64,000 nucleotides of DNA from Capra hircus (GCF_001704415.2 NC_030811.1:51883591-51947590), one strand, 5' to 3'. Counted from the first letter of the stretch, positions 11,550 through 23,090 are shown. Made by a program: numbers and translations. The notes: generated by a model not told the origin, from the letters alone.

Positions 11550-11804
11550 GTAAATTGAATTTCCATTATCTGAGCTTGTCCCTTTTATTTTCGTCTGGTG
11601 TAGAGAGTTAGGTGTGTGTGGGAAGAGAGAATATGATTGCTTGTGTGTACACATGATTGCTTGCTTCATCTTTTTGAATAAGTTTCAGAAGGATACTTTA
11701 GGATTTATTTGGAGAATGATCTCAGAATATTGTAGTTATAAGATAGTTTAATCTTTTCCTAAAAATGATGTTCATTATAAATCTTCATTCTCCCAAGCAT
11801 CATT

Positions 11805-12132
11805 TTTTATAATTTTATTTTTGTGCTGGGTCTTCATTGATGTGAAGGCTTTTCTCAAAAAGTGGCACGTGGGTGCTACTCTCTTGTTGCGGTGCCCAGG
11901 CTTCTCATTGTGGTGGCTTCTGTTGTTGTAGAGCACGGGCTCTAGGGCACTTGGGCTTCGGTAGTTGCAGCACTTGGGCTCAGTACTCATGCTTTCTGGG
12001 ATCTAGAGTACAGGCTCAATAGTTGTGATGCACGGGCGTAGTTTGTTCTGCAGCATGTGGGATCTTCCTGGATCAAGGATCGAACCTGTGTCTCTTTCAT
12101 TGGCTGGTGGGTTCTGTACCACAGGGAAGCCC
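11805..12132 (-). repeat. CHR-type SINE, near full length, antisense
   Basis: GTGGCTTCTGTTGTTGTAGA … GGATCGAACCTGTG … CCACAGGGAAGCCC. Same family and orientation as 63412-63730. Confidence 0.75.
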
Positions 12133-12149
12133 CCAATGTAATTTCATCT

Positions 12150-12420
12150 TAAAATTTTTTTAAAAGTTGAGCCACAGTTGACCTGTAACATACCAATTTC
12201 AGGTGTGCAACATAATGGTATTTGTATATACTACAAAATAACATAAGTCTAGTTCACGTCCATCATCTACAGTTATAATTTTTTCTTTGTGATGAGAAGA
12301 TTTAAGGTCTGTCTTAGCAACTTTCAAATATATAATACAGTATTAACTGTAGTCATAGATGGTTTAATCTTAATTATCAGAGTAATTTACTGTATTCTTT
12401 TGATTATAGATGTTCTAGAT
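12150..12420 (-). repeat. L1 3' UTR fragment, antisense
   Basis: TTTCAGGTGTGCAACATAATG … GTGATGAGAAGATTTAAGG … AGCAACTTTCAAATATATAA, the reversed 3' end of an old L1. Confidence 0.7.
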
Positions 12421-13679
12421 TGGAAGAAGGAAAGTGTTAATGACAATATTATCCTCTGGAGTGCATCTTTTCAGTTTTGCACTTAACTAATATATCCCAT
12501 TTTAAATTATAAGGTGAACTCTTTGTTATCTTTTGCTTAGAAAGAGGAAGAAGTGTGTGTATCATAGTTTTTTAGAGAAATACTCTTGTAGACATCGTTT
12601 GTATTTAATCTCGGCAGCACAATACTGATGGACTGATGGTAATTGAATCAGTTTATGTAGCATGATAGTCTTTTTTTCATTTAGGAGATTTCTTTACCAT
12701 TTAATAGAAAGACCTTTTTCTTATAGCAGCTCTTGTTGGATTTTCTGTGCATTAAGAATTTAAAAGAAATGCTTTATCGTGCTCTTTGCAAGTACAGTGG
12801 TATCATGACCTGTTTCTCATTTAATCTAGTTTGCTGCATTTAATTGCTATTAACCTTTGCAGAAACTGATCAGTGTTCAGACAGGCATGATTTTAGCCCT
12901 AGAGCTCAACACCCATAATGGAGAAAAATGTATTTCTCTCTCCTGCCTTTTGGCCTCCTGTGTCCATTACTGGGAATAATTAGGAAAACTGTCAGAACTT
13001 TTGTAGCCTATTTGAAGTCTAGAGTATTATCTTCCTGCTTTTTCACACCTTCACTTCACATTTTGCATATTTAATCTGATCATTCTTGGCATAGATGTTA
13101 CATGTGACAAGCCCTTCTCTACTGTAGTCATCTGCTTCAGTTTAATTAGCAGAATGTTCTTTCTGATCTGTGTGCTTTGCCCTCCTGCAAACCCATGAGA
13201 AACAGTGTTAGAATCTTGTGCTCGTTTGCTGACATGCTTAAATTTGATAATGAGATGGAAGGGCTCTTAATAGGCACATTTTGGTAATTGTATTTTGCTA
13301 TCAGAAAATTTTTCACATTAGACAAACTAATTTTCATTATATTCAGACCTTTTTTTTTTAAATTCTTATCTTTACAACAACAAAAATCACTTGCAAATGA
13401 AATAGTTTAGTCATTTTAGTTAGAGTAAAGAAAGCAGATTTGAGTTGACCTGTTCCTTTTCTCTGGTTCTTTGCCCTTGGAAGTATTTAACAGCCATGGG
13501 ACCTAGTACCTTTGAGTTGGGGCTGAAGCAGTTACAGGCCCCTCTAGTCATATTGCACCATATCCCCCATACTGCCATAATTCCCTCCCTTCTGCACCAA
13601 AAACTGTGTTTCTATCAGATCAAAAAGCCTTTTATGACTCACTCCCCTTTACCTAATAGTTGTAATAGCAGTAACTGTA

Positions 13680-13900
13680 ACACTAATTATGATGATGGTG
13701 ATAGCTACAGATGTTTCTGTAGTTTTGACAGCCATTGTTTTAATATATTCACTCTCCATAGCTGTCCTATGAGGCAGGAACTGTTACTATTTCTATTTTA
13801 AAATGGAGGAAACAGAGATATTAACTGGCTTGCTTCAGCTCATACAGCTGGTAAGTGTACTACAGCCTCATTAGTTGGACTATGGAAGCTGTGGTTTTAC
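13680..13900 (-). repeat. MIR SINE, antisense
   Basis: TGTCCTATGAGGCAGGAACTG … AAATGGAGGAAACAGAG … CATACAGCTGGTAAGTG is the reverse of the MIR core. Confidence 0.7.
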
Positions 13901-13921
13901 CACCTATCAATCTATCTAAAT

Positions 13922-14410
13922 CAGAGGTTCCCAAACTTCCTTAGTTCATGGCACCTTTAGCATCTCAGTAAATTTTTTTTCATAGAACTTCATAGGCCAA
14001 AAGAACTACTAATGATTTCCTAACAAATGTGTAGTAATTAACCATTTGAAAAAAAAAATACACATGAAGGTCATATTTTTCTTAAATAACCTGTTCCAAA
14101 TGGGATATATGTGGCTGTTGACCACCAGATGACTTCTCAAACCTTGAAATCAGATTGGACAAGCCATTTTCATTTTCTATTTCAAAGTGGTTTTCACCAG
14201 GCACCTGCTTTATATCTTAGCAACTGCCAAAATCTTAAGGATAAGATGTCATCGAAAGGAACATAGCACTGTCTAATGTTGAAACTGTGAGCTGTCTTGA
14301 ACTAGTTGTTTACATGGTATCTGACAATTAGAAAACTAAAAATAATCCATAGTACCTCTGTGAATTTGCTTTGGTGCCCTAGCCTTCTGCACACTTTTTG
14401 GAATCATGGT
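13922..14410. repeat. Old hAT-like DNA element with decayed inverted ends
   Basis: The left end GAGGTTCCCAAACTTCC … CATGGCACC and the right end GGTGCCCTAGCC … CACACTTTTTGGAATCATGG look like opposed terminal sequences of one element. Family name uncertain. Confidence 0.4.
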
Positions 14411-14879
14411 ATAAACCCTTACTACTCAAAAATATTATTGGATCAACACCATTGTCATCTCCTGGGAAATTGTTAGAAATGAGGAGTCTTTACCTGCACT
14501 CCAGATTTGCAGAGAATCAGACAAAATCTTTCCAGTGATCATATGCTTAATAAAGTTTGAGTACACTAGGATGTTTAGACCAAAGTCCATCAGGCAAGGC
14601 TGAATTACTTTCTTTAACACACATCTCACTTTCCAGTTGTTTTTTTGTCTTTGTATAATGTGTTTCCCTTCCACCCGTACTAGCTTTACTTCCTTCTCCT
14701 CTATCTCTGAAAGACTGAGGCTCATACATTCTATTAATGTGTAGTTTGTTGGCAGCTTTCTACATGAATCCCTCACTGTGAATCTAGTATGCAGTTTTGT
14801 TGGCAGCTACCATGAATCCTTCACTGTGAATCACCCAACTAAAGAGAGAGAATTTTGGTATAGACATTTTTTTTCTGAT

Positions 14880-15300
14880 GAGCTTTTTTTTAGTTCTCAG
14901 AGGGATCGGTGATTTTCAAAGGGGCTGTGTGAAATGGTATATCATCGTGATTCTGATTTCCTTTTCCCTGATGGCTGATAATGTTGAGCATCTTTAATAT
15001 GCTTGTTGGCTGTTTGTATATTTTCTTTGGGAAAATACCTATGTCTCTTGGCCATTTAAAAATAGAATTATTTGTCCCTTGCCAGATAGATGACTTAAAA
15101 GATCTTTCCTCCCATCTGTGGGTTGTGTTTTCATTCTTTTTGGTGGTATCTTTTGCAGCACAAAGTTTTACATTTTGATGAAGTCAGACTTACCTATCCT
15201 TTTTTTTTGCTTGCACTTTTGGTGCCATATCTCAGAAACCATTGATTTATCTAAGGTAGCTCTAGCTTTTAATTTAGGTCTTTGGTCCATTTTGAGTTAA
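14880..15300 (-). repeat. L1 fragment, antisense
   Basis: CAAAGGGGCTGTGTGAAATGG, CCTGATGGCTGATAATGTTG and GAGCATCTTTAATATGC are reversed L1 ORF2 hallmarks. Confidence 0.7.
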
Positions 15301-15636
15301 TTTTTGGACATGGAGAAAAGTGACATTTTTGCAGGCATTCTTTTCCATTATGATTTATTACAGGTTATTGAATATCCCTGTAGTATACAATAGTGCTTTG
15401 TTGTTTATCCATTCTATATATAATACTTTGCATCTGTTAGTCCCAAACTCCCACTCCACCTCCCTTCTCCCTGCTGTGGTGACAAGTCTGTTCTCTAAGT
15501 CTGTGAGTCTGTTCTGTTTCATAGATGAGTTTAATTTGTGTCATATTTTAGTATTTGTCTCTTTCTGACTCCTTCACTTAGTATGATAATATCTAGGTCC
15601 ATCCATGTAGATGCAAACGGCCACTCTTTATGACTG

Positions 15637-15730
15637 GAAATTGCAACCCACTCCAGTATTCTTGTCTGAAAAATTCCATGGATAGAGGAACCTGCGGTCG
15701 CAGAGAGTCAGACTTGACTGAGCAACTCCT
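15637..15730 (+). repeat. Bov-A fragment within L1
   Basis: GAAATTGCAACCCACTCCAG … GTCGCAGAGAGTCAGACTTG, a partial Bov-A monomer. Confidence 0.7.
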
Positions 15731-15737
15731 ACATATT

Positions 15738-15836
15738 CTGTTGTGTGTGTGTGTGTACATATATAGTGTGTATATATACAGAATATTATATATATTTATA
15801 ATATATATTCTATTGTGTGTATATATATATATACAT
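15738..15836. repeat. Compound TG/TA microsatellite
   Basis: A (TG)n run followed by interleaved TA and TG runs over about 100 bp. Likely polymorphic in length. Confidence 0.85.
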
Positions 15837-16060
15837 CACCTTTAGCTATTCATCTGTCAGTGGACATTTAGGTTGTTTCCATGTCTTGTCTGTTGTAAAT
15901 AGTGCTTCTATGACTATAGGGGTGCATGTATCTGAGAAGTGACAATTGAAAAGTAATAGAGATCTTATAAAATTATTTTCCTTTTAAAAAAATCTTTAAA
16001 TTATAGTTATAAATTCAGTTGATATTCCTTCATTGACATAGTACAGGAAATGGATGTTTG

Positions 16061-16165
16061 TTATTGTTGTTCAGTTGCTAAGTTGTGTTCAACTCTGTGA
16101 CTCCGTGGACTGCAGCACACCAGGCTTCCCTGTCCTTCACTGTCTCCCAGAGTTTGCTCAAATTC
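16061..16165 (-). mobile_element. Very short BovB insertion (105 bp), antisense
   Basis: Only the extreme 3' end of BovB (TTGTTCAGTTGCTAAGTTGT … GTTTGCTCAAATTC). The perfect 11-bp target duplication ATGGATGTTTG (16050-16060, 16166-16176) shows that it is a complete, severely 5'-truncated insertion. Confidence 0.85.
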
Positions 16166-16412
16166 ATGGATGTTTGGAGGAGTTTGAATAGTAACATCTC
16201 ATGAAAAGAGGATGTTGACCAATGTTAATAATACAGAGTTATGAGGGATAAAGATTTATTTAAAACTTTATGTAATAGTTACCCAGAGTTATTGATACTG
16301 TTCTTATGTGTTGGTTTTGGCCTTAGCACATGTTTCTTAAAGGATGTTCTTGAGCTAAAGTTATAATTATCAACTTAGTAAAAGCTCTATTAGGTGGTAG
16401 ATCTTTATTACT

Positions 16413-16643
16413 AGTTCCTTAATGGCTCAGTGGTAAAACATCTGCCTGCCACAGTAGGAGATACGGGTTTGATCCTTGGGTCAGGAAGGTCCTCTGGAGA
16501 AGGAAATGGCAACCCATTCTAGTATTCTTGCCAGGGAAATTCCATGAACAGAGGAGCCTTGTGGGCTATAGTCCATGGTGGGGGGGTGGGGTGTGGTATG
16601 GCGGCTGTTGCAAAGAGTTGGACACGACTAAGCACCTAGACAA
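16413..16643 (+). repeat. Bov-tA SINE
   Basis: tRNA-like head (ATGGCTCAGTGGTAAAACAT, TTTGATCC) then Bov-A. It contains a G-rich expansion at 16578-16600. Confidence 0.8.
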
Positions 16644-16774
16644 ACAAAAAATGATATCTAAATTGTTTCAATTAATAATGCCTGGCAAAGGTTGAGAAAT
16701 GCTGATTATCTGAATCCTAATGATTCAAATGGTGTAACTGGGTGCATATTGATGGTTTGATCATGATTGCAGTT

Positions 16775-17200
16775 TTTATTGTGGTTGAATATATATAATG
16801 TAAAATTTGCCATCTTAACTATTTTATAATACATGGTTCTGTAGTAGTAAGTACAGATGACCCTTAAACAACTTGGAGGTTAGGGGTGCCAACCCTCTAT
16901 GCAGTTAAAAATCTGAGTCTTAACTTACCGGTCCCCTGTATCTGCACTTTCTCCTATATCCATGGCTCCACATTCGAAGATCCAGCCAACTGCAGATCAT
17001 GTAGTACTGTAGTAGTTACTACTGAAAAAGTCCCACATATAGGTGGATCTGCTCAGTTCAAATCCTTATCATTCGGTGGTCAACCGTATATTCATATTGT
17101 GCAACCAGTCTTGAGAACTCTCTCCATCTTGACAAAACAGAAATTCTCTATTAAATGGCAGTTCCATTCTTCCCCCCCGATTCAGCCTGTCAGCTGTCAA
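16775..17200 (-). repeat. Old L1 3' UTR, split by a Tigger element
   Basis: GTGGTTGAATATATATAATG … TTTGCCATCTTAAC on the left, and ATTGTGCAACCAGTC … CCATCTTGACAAAACAG on the right of the Tigger copy. Confidence 0.6.
16856..17087. repeat. Tigger-family (Tc1/mariner) DNA transposon fossil
   Basis: Starts GATGACCCTTAAACAACTTG with GGTTAGGGGTGCCAACCC and ends GGTCAACCGTA, reversed like the start. TA dinucleotides flank it. Internally deleted, no transposase. Confidence 0.6.
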
Positions 17201-17219
17201 ATTTGATTATTCTAGTACC

Positions 17220-17540
17220 TAGGGCTTCCGTGGCAGCTCAGCTGGTAAAGAATTCACCTACAATGCAGGAGATCCAGGTTGGATTCCTGAGTCAGGAAGA
17301 CTCCCTGGAGAAGGGATAGGTTACCCACTCCAGTATTCTTGGGTTTCCGAGGTTTCTCAGATGGCAAAGAATCTGCCTGCAGTGTGGGAGATCTGTGTTT
17401 GAGCCCTCCATTGGGAAGATCCCCTGGAGGGCATGGCAACCACTCCAGTAGCCTGGAGAGTCCCCATGGACAGAGGTGCCTGGTGGGCTACAGTCCATGG
17501 AGTCGCAAAGAGTCGGACATGACGGAGCGGCTAAGCACAG
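17220..17540 (+). repeat. Bov-tA composite with two tRNA-like heads
   Basis: One tRNA-like head plus the first part of Bov-A (17221-17340) runs straight into a second full head and Bov-A (17340-17540). The heads share GCTCAG and TCTCAG boxes and CAATGCAGGAGAT / CAGTGTGGGAGAT. Confidence 0.8.
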
Positions 17541-17544
17541 TACA

Positions 17545-17930
17545 GCAGCAGATACCTCATATAAGGAGAATCATATATAGTGTTTATCTGTTAGTGGTGG
17601 GATTATTTCACTTAACATATGCCTCCAAGATTCATTTATGTTATAACGTGTCAGAATTTCCTTCCTTTTTAAGGCTAAATAATGTTAGTGTACACCATAC
17701 ATTGTATGCATATGCCACAGTTTGTTAATCCACGCATCCATTGGTAGACATCTTAATTGTTTACACCATTAGGCTATGGTGAATAATGTGGATGTGACCC
17801 TAAGTGTACCAATATATCTATTTGAGTTCCCGTTTTCAGTTCTTTTGGACATATACCCAGAAATGGAATTGTTGTCTCATATGGTAATTATATTTTTATG
17901 ATCATGATTGTGTTTTGAATTTAGTATGAT
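17545..17930 (-). repeat. L1 3' fragment, antisense
   Basis: AGGCTAAATAATGTTAGTG … CCACGCATCCATTGGTAGAC … CATATACCCAGAAATGGAAT, a reversed old L1 3' end. Confidence 0.75.
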
Positions 17931-17982
17931 TAAATGTATCTTTGTCTAAGAGATTAGTTAAATTTGTGATATGCTTTGATAA

Positions 17983-18251
17983 GGCAGTGGCACCCCACTC
18001 CAGTACTCTTGCCTAGAAAATCCCAAGGATGGAGGAGCCTGGTGGGCTACAGTCCATGGGGTCGCTAAGACTCGGACACGACTGAGCAACTTCACTTTCA
18101 CTTTTCACTTTTATGCATTGGAGAAGGAAATGGCAACCCACTCCAGTGTTCTTGCCTGGAGAATCCCAGGGACAGGGGAGCCTGGTGGGCTGCTGTCTAT
18201 GGGGTCGCACAGAGTTGGACACGACTGAAGCAACTTAGTGGCAGCAGCAGC
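17983..18251 (+). mobile_element. Bov-A2 SINE, complete
   Basis: Two Bov-A monomers and a CAG tail with a 12-bp duplication ATGCTTTGATAA at 17971-17982 and 18252-18263. Confidence 0.92.
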
Positions 18252-19297
18252 ATGCTTTGATAAAAAACAAGAATATTTTTATACACTAGATTTTGAATTG
18301 AGCATCCTGTGAGAAGTTTTGGGTTTCAAGTAGGGCTTCAGTTTACTGTAATATATTTCCTTTGCTTAAAAACCAGTTTGCACTAGAAAGAGCATTATGC
18401 TGATGGATCTAAAGGTATATGAACAAGTAGGTGGCTTAGGCCTTTGTAGATTAAAATTCTATTGAAAATATTTTAAGAAAAATTTAATTATTTGCAATTG
18501 TTCATAAATACATTTCAGTGTGGTATTAAGCAGTTTTGCGAAAATACCTAGGTACTTATATTTTAAAACCTGTTATTCAGAATCCTTTTGAGTTGACAAC
18601 TTTCAGTGCTAAAACTTGATTATTTGAAGTGAAAGCTTTCTAAAATAGAATACTAATAAATTTGAAGTTTATTAATTAAAAAGTCAGTATTGAATGATGT
18701 CCTCATACTCTTTTAATGTATATAGTAAAGCTGTATGATGCAGTGTTGAAATCCTGTTGGATGTTTTTGGTTCTTGCCTACCTTTCTCTTTTTAACCAGT
18801 AGCCATTTTTTGTTGCTGGCAGTGAGCCTGCCTTCATAGCCTCATTTCCCTAATTTGTTGTACATAAGCTAGTACGGTTTGGAAATATCCAAGCTCAATG
18901 AGTAAAATGGAGTAACTGTATTTGTGAGTGAAAACTTGGTCCTTTTGTGTGACAAGACTGCCAGGGACTATATTATATTAACTGACTCCTCAGATTTTAT
19001 TACATACTTAACCTGTTCTCTTGAGTAAGTGGTTTCTTATTTCATTAATGTCTCAGTATTCTATCTAGAATTCTACTCGAGTCCCTCTACCCTTTTATTC
19101 TGGTAGAAAATAGAATAAGAGTTATCCTTACCAAATTATATATGGCTTAGAAAATATAAATTGCTTTTTTTTAATCCCCTTGTCCACATTTTATCAGTTG
19201 GGTTAACAGGTCTGATAGGTTGATCTGAATCTAGCACCTTTGCATCAGACTCTTTTGTTAGCTGATTCATGGGGGCAATGAATTGGTATAAGCTGTT

Positions 19298-19893
19298 CAG
19301 TTCATTTCAGTCGCTCAGTCGTGTCCGACTCTTTGCGACCCCATGAACTGCAGCACGCCAGGCCTCCCTGTCCAACACCAACTCCTGGAGTTCACTCAGA
19401 CTCAACGTCCATCAAGTCAGTGATGCCATCCAACCATCTCATCCTCTGTTGTCCCCTTTTCCTCCTGCCCTCAATCCCTCCCAGCATCAGAGTCTTTTCC
19501 AGTGAGTCAACTCTTCGCATGAGGTGGCCAAAGTATTGGAGTTTCAGCTTCAGCATCATTCCTTCCAAAGAAATCCCAGGGCTGATCTCCTTTAGAATGG
19601 ACTGGTTGGATCTCCTTGCCAGTCCAAGGGACTCTCAAGAGGCTTCTCCAACACCACAGTTCAAAAGCATCAATTCTTCGGTGCTTAGCTTTCTTCACAG
19701 TCCAGCTCTCACATCCATACATGACCATTGGAAAAACCATAGCCTTGACTAGATGGACCTTTGTTGCCAAAGTAATGTCTCTGCTTTTGAATATGCCATC
19801 TAGGTTGGTCATAACTTTTCTTCCAAGGAGTAAGCGTCTTTTAATTTCACGGCTGCAGTCACCATCTGCAGTGGTTTTGGAGCCCAGAAAAAT
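19298..19893 (-). mobile_element. BovB, 5'-truncated (596 bp), antisense
   Basis: The - strand encodes the C-terminal BovB protein region with frameshifts (MVFPMVMYGCESWTVKKAKH). AGCTGTT occurs at both edges (19291-19297, 19894-19900), a probable target duplication. Confidence 0.88.
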
Positions 19894-21287
19894 AGCTGTT
19901 ATTAAAAGACAAAAGGTAGTTATGAGATTTTTGGCTCCATTAATACATTTGGCACCAGAAGGTTGTATTTTATTATAATTATCTCTCAAGAATTTCTAAA
20001 TGTAGACTATGAAGAGACCCTTCATTATGTTTTTATTTTCTTAAATAGCATTTAAAATTTTTAAAAATTAATATATTTTATATATATGAGAAAATTTTGT
20101 TTACTATTTTATATGTAGTTAAGCCGATTCATATTTCAGGTATTGTTACTGGAGGGCCTAAATCTGGCAGCCAGAGTAATGTGGCACAGAATCACAATTT
20201 ACCTGTTATACATATTAAGCTTAGCAGAATCAACTGTGTATCATCTTCCCTCTTTGTATGTTTAGATTTTAAAACTGGATTTTAGTTAAAGACTTTTAAT
20301 TTTTGAAGTATATGAAGTACTTGTCCAATATTCCTCAGCTTCTCAATCTCCTATTAGATTACTGATCCTGTTTTTCTTTTGCTCAAGTATAGCCTAAGGG
20401 AATCATTTGCCAACAGAAGTGTTTTCTCAGGTGATGCACATGGGCGGGGGAGGGTGGGGAGCCTTGTGTCACCCCACCCCCCGACTCATTTAGGAGGGGA
20501 TAATTGTCAGAGTAACAGCGCGTAATGCCATCCTCGCCCTTGTTGATGTAGCAGCAGTGTGCAAGTCTGTAAAGTGACCACTGGGATGCAGGCATGGAAA
20601 TCCAAACCAGCATTTTGATTTTGATCCCAACTCACATTTACAGGGTTTTCAGCAGGCTACCTTGATAATCTGTTCATCAGGTAGTTAAATATTAAAAAAA
20701 TTAATCTGATTATTTTACAACAGGGTTTTTGAGACCTGTAGTTTGGTGCATTGCTTTGCTTTTAACACGGTTTTCCAGTTGAATTTTCTCATGTATTTGC
20801 CAACAAAATACACATGCAGACCTCATAGATATTTCTAGTTTTCCTTTAATTTCTACGTATTGTACAGTGGATGTATATTGTCAAAGATCCTGCCTGTCGT
20901 AGGTATTTAATGAGAATAATAGGAAAAGTAATATAGTCTTAAGATTTTTATGATCGTGGCCCATGTATGGATGATAAAAATACGGTAAAGTTACCTACAT
21001 ATAGGTCAGAAGTCTATTGATCTTCCTTCATTCACACATTCAGGTGTAGTACACGCTCCATTCCACTGAATATTGCTTTTTATTTCAAGGTAAGACTTAG
21101 TCCACAGTGAAATACTCTGTAAAAACAAATTACTTTCAAACTTCTGTTTACAGGAAAATCTGATGACAACAGAAGTAAAATTTTTTAAAGTATAATCTTA
21201 CTTCCTTTATATGGTGCTTGATTAAATTGAGGGACTTCTGCTTCGTTTCATTTTTCTCAAAAGTTGCAAAAATTGTTCTTTGCCTAG

Positions 21288-21370
21288 GAAGATGAGAAAG
21301 TGCCCACTGCTCCTGATCCTCCAAGTCAGCATTTACGTGGGCATGGAACAGGCTTTTGCTTTGATCCCAG
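21288..21370 (+). CDS. TAX1BP1: TAX1BP1 penultimate coding exon
   Basis: An 83-nt exon encoding EDEKVPTAPDPPSQHLRGHG, then TGFCFDP, plus two bases (AG) of a Ser codon. The acceptor is TGCCTAG and the donor CCCAG|GTAAGT is near-perfect. It follows a 9.7-kb intron that holds most of the L1 and SINE load of the region. It encodes the linker running directly into the first C-terminal zinc finger. Phase 0 in and 2 out is consistent with both neighbours. Confidence 0.95.
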
Positions 21371-21983
21371 GTAAGTTCTCTCTTTTCTGTGTAGAATTGG
21401 GATTACCAGTGGTTCGCAATGTATTATGGTCCTTAAAAGTTTGTTAGAAAATGTGTGTATGATCCAGGGCTGTAACTCAGACCTCCTGAACCCAAAATTC
21501 TTGCCGTGGGGCCCAGCGATATGTATTTTAGTGTACCCGTGCAGATGGTGCTGATACATACAGTCCTTTGAGAGCCAGTGCTGTAAACAACTTTAGTTGT
21601 TAAACTGAGTGAGCGCTGTTGGGAAACAAGTTCAATTAATCTTTATAGTTTTACAAAAGGCATATTCTGTTAGTCAACAATGGAAGAATTCTTGTCACTG
21701 AGCCTCATTTCACATAATGTGGTTGTATTTTTTCGATTTGATGAGAAAAGGTTTTTGTCAATCTAGTTGTTAAATAAATTTAGCATCTTTATAAGTGGTT
21801 TACACAGTTGTCAATAGCAAGCTTTTAGGACCAAGAAAAAGGTTCCTGGAGTAACTGAAGAGTTTCAAGGTAAGTTAAGCTGATACTGGTATTAACTAGA
21901 TAAATGCAGTCTTGCCATATCTGAAGATTACTGCTGTTAGAAATACTATCAGACATGTAATTCTTTCATTTTATTTCCTCAAG
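21371..21983 (+). other. TAX1BP1: TAX1BP1 last intron
   Basis: A 613-bp intron. It carries a MER5-type fragment (21412-21588) and an exon-like segment (21829-21869, see findings) with a consensus GTAAGT donor. Confidence 0.8.
21412..21588 (+). repeat. MER5-type hAT fossil
   Basis: CCAGTGGTTCGCAATG at the left and CCTTTGAGAGCCAGTGCTG at the right are the inverted ends of a MER5-like element. Confidence 0.6.
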
Positions 21984-22185
21984 CTTTGATGTTCAGAAGA
22001 AATGTCCACTCTGTGAATTAATGTTCCCTCCCAACTATGATCAGAGCAAATTCGAGGAACATGTTGAAAGTCACTGGAAGGTGTGCCCCATGTGCAGTGA
22101 GCAGTTCCCTCCTGACTATGACCAGCAGGTGTTTGAAAGGCATGTACAGACCCATTTTGATCAGAATGTTTTAAATTTTGACTAG
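21984..22185 (+). CDS. TAX1BP1: TAX1BP1 last coding exon: two UBZ-type zinc fingers and stop
   Basis: Encodes the final 66 residues and a TAG stop at 22183-22185. Two tandem zinc fingers are visible, each with the pattern C-x2-C-x15-H-x3-H: CPLC…HVESH and CPMC…HVQTH. Each contains a PPxY motif (PPNY, PPDY). In the TAX1BP1 family these fingers bind ubiquitin and myosin VI, and the PPxY motifs recruit the E3 ligase ITCH to the A20 complex. This exon therefore carries cargo recognition for selective autophagy and part of NF-kB shut-off. The acceptor is TTTCCTCAAG, and the first base C completes the Ser codon from the previous exon. The reading frame is intact and the protein ends NVLNFD, as expected for the family. 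Confidence 0.97.
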
Positions 22186-22365
22186 TTACTTTTGTATTAG
22201 GAGTTAATAATACAGTTTAACAGTTGAAAAAAAAATCACCTCAAATAGAGCACTAAGGAGACCACAGGTGTCACTTTCGTGTACCCTCTAGCGCACTTTT
22301 TGACCAAGAGCTACTTTGAGTTTGGTGTTACTAGGGTCAGGGTCAGTCTTTGGCTTATCACTATC

Positions 22366-22371
22366 AATAAA
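22366..22371 (+). terminator. TAX1BP1: Proximal poly(A) signal AATAAA, TAX1BP1
   Basis: A canonical hexamer 181 bases after the stop. It is followed some 40 bases later by a GT-rich run (TTGTGTGTTTG) that could bind the cleavage stimulation factor. Candidate for a short 3' UTR. Confidence 0.5.
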
Positions 22372-23090
22372 TGTAATTTTAACCTCTGTTAATCTTACCT
22401 GCTTAGGAAATTCTTGTGTGTTTGTATATTTATTTCCCATTATGCAAAATTATATGAATGAAGGAAATAGGGATTATTTTAGTGTTACCACACTGAAAAA
22501 AAAAAATGTATAGTGTTATTTAGCAGAATATTTACGAGATTCTGTTGACCTTGTTGTTTAAGCATGACTATTAAAAATTATGTAGTAAAAAGAATTTATC
22601 ATGTCTTGCAAAGTAATTCTTTGAATACAGAAACTTCATAATTTAGCCCATGAAAAAATTTTTTAAACTTCTTTAGAAAGGGAGCTGCATGTAGAATGAG
22701 ATCACATGTTTGCAAGATAGCAATGATAGCAACTATCCTTTTTATATTTCAGATGTTTGCTTTAGGAATTAATAGAAAGCATATTTTGCTAATTTTATGT
22801 CTGAAAAACTTTAGAATACCTGAGTAATTATTTTAAAGCCATCCTAAAGTTGTATTTCTGTCTGATGGGGAAATGGAACAAGATATGTTGGTCTAATTGC
22901 TTTATCTTAAATGATCTACTGAACAGTGGTGGTTGCGGCATAAAAATCACAGAAAAATTTTTTTTTCCTCATTTTCCTGATAAGAGTATAACTTTAAAAA
23001 AAATGTTCTCAGTAAGTGATTAAACATGTAATGCATAAACCCAAATCAAACTGATGTATTTTTTATGTCTTTGATGTGTATAGCATTGAC

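Larger units (their letters stand above)
15320..15945 (-). repeat. Bovine-type L1, antisense, split by a SINE piece and microsatellite
   Basis: TTTCCATTATGATTTATTAC … CTCCACCTCCCTTCTCC … ATCTAGGTCCATCCATG. It resumes after 15836 with CACCTTTAGCTATTCATCTG and TTTCCATGTCTTG. Confidence 0.7.
11550..21287 (+). other. TAX1BP1: TAX1BP1 9.7-kb intron
   Basis: Contains L1, Bov-A2, Bov-tA, BovB, MIR, Tigger and hAT remnants, listed separately. Unique stretches without recognisable content are about 12430-13670, 14420-14870, 18260-19280 and 19905-21287. The last includes a GC-richer patch at 20395-20640 that I cannot identify. Confidence 0.7.

Noticed and set aside
13445..13801. 118-residue open frame in TAX1BP1 intron
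   Set aside because: Runs into an antisense MIR. No family resemblance.
19507..19989. 160-residue open frame on - strand
   Set aside because: BovB C-terminal fragment plus flanking intron, with frameshifts relative to other copies.
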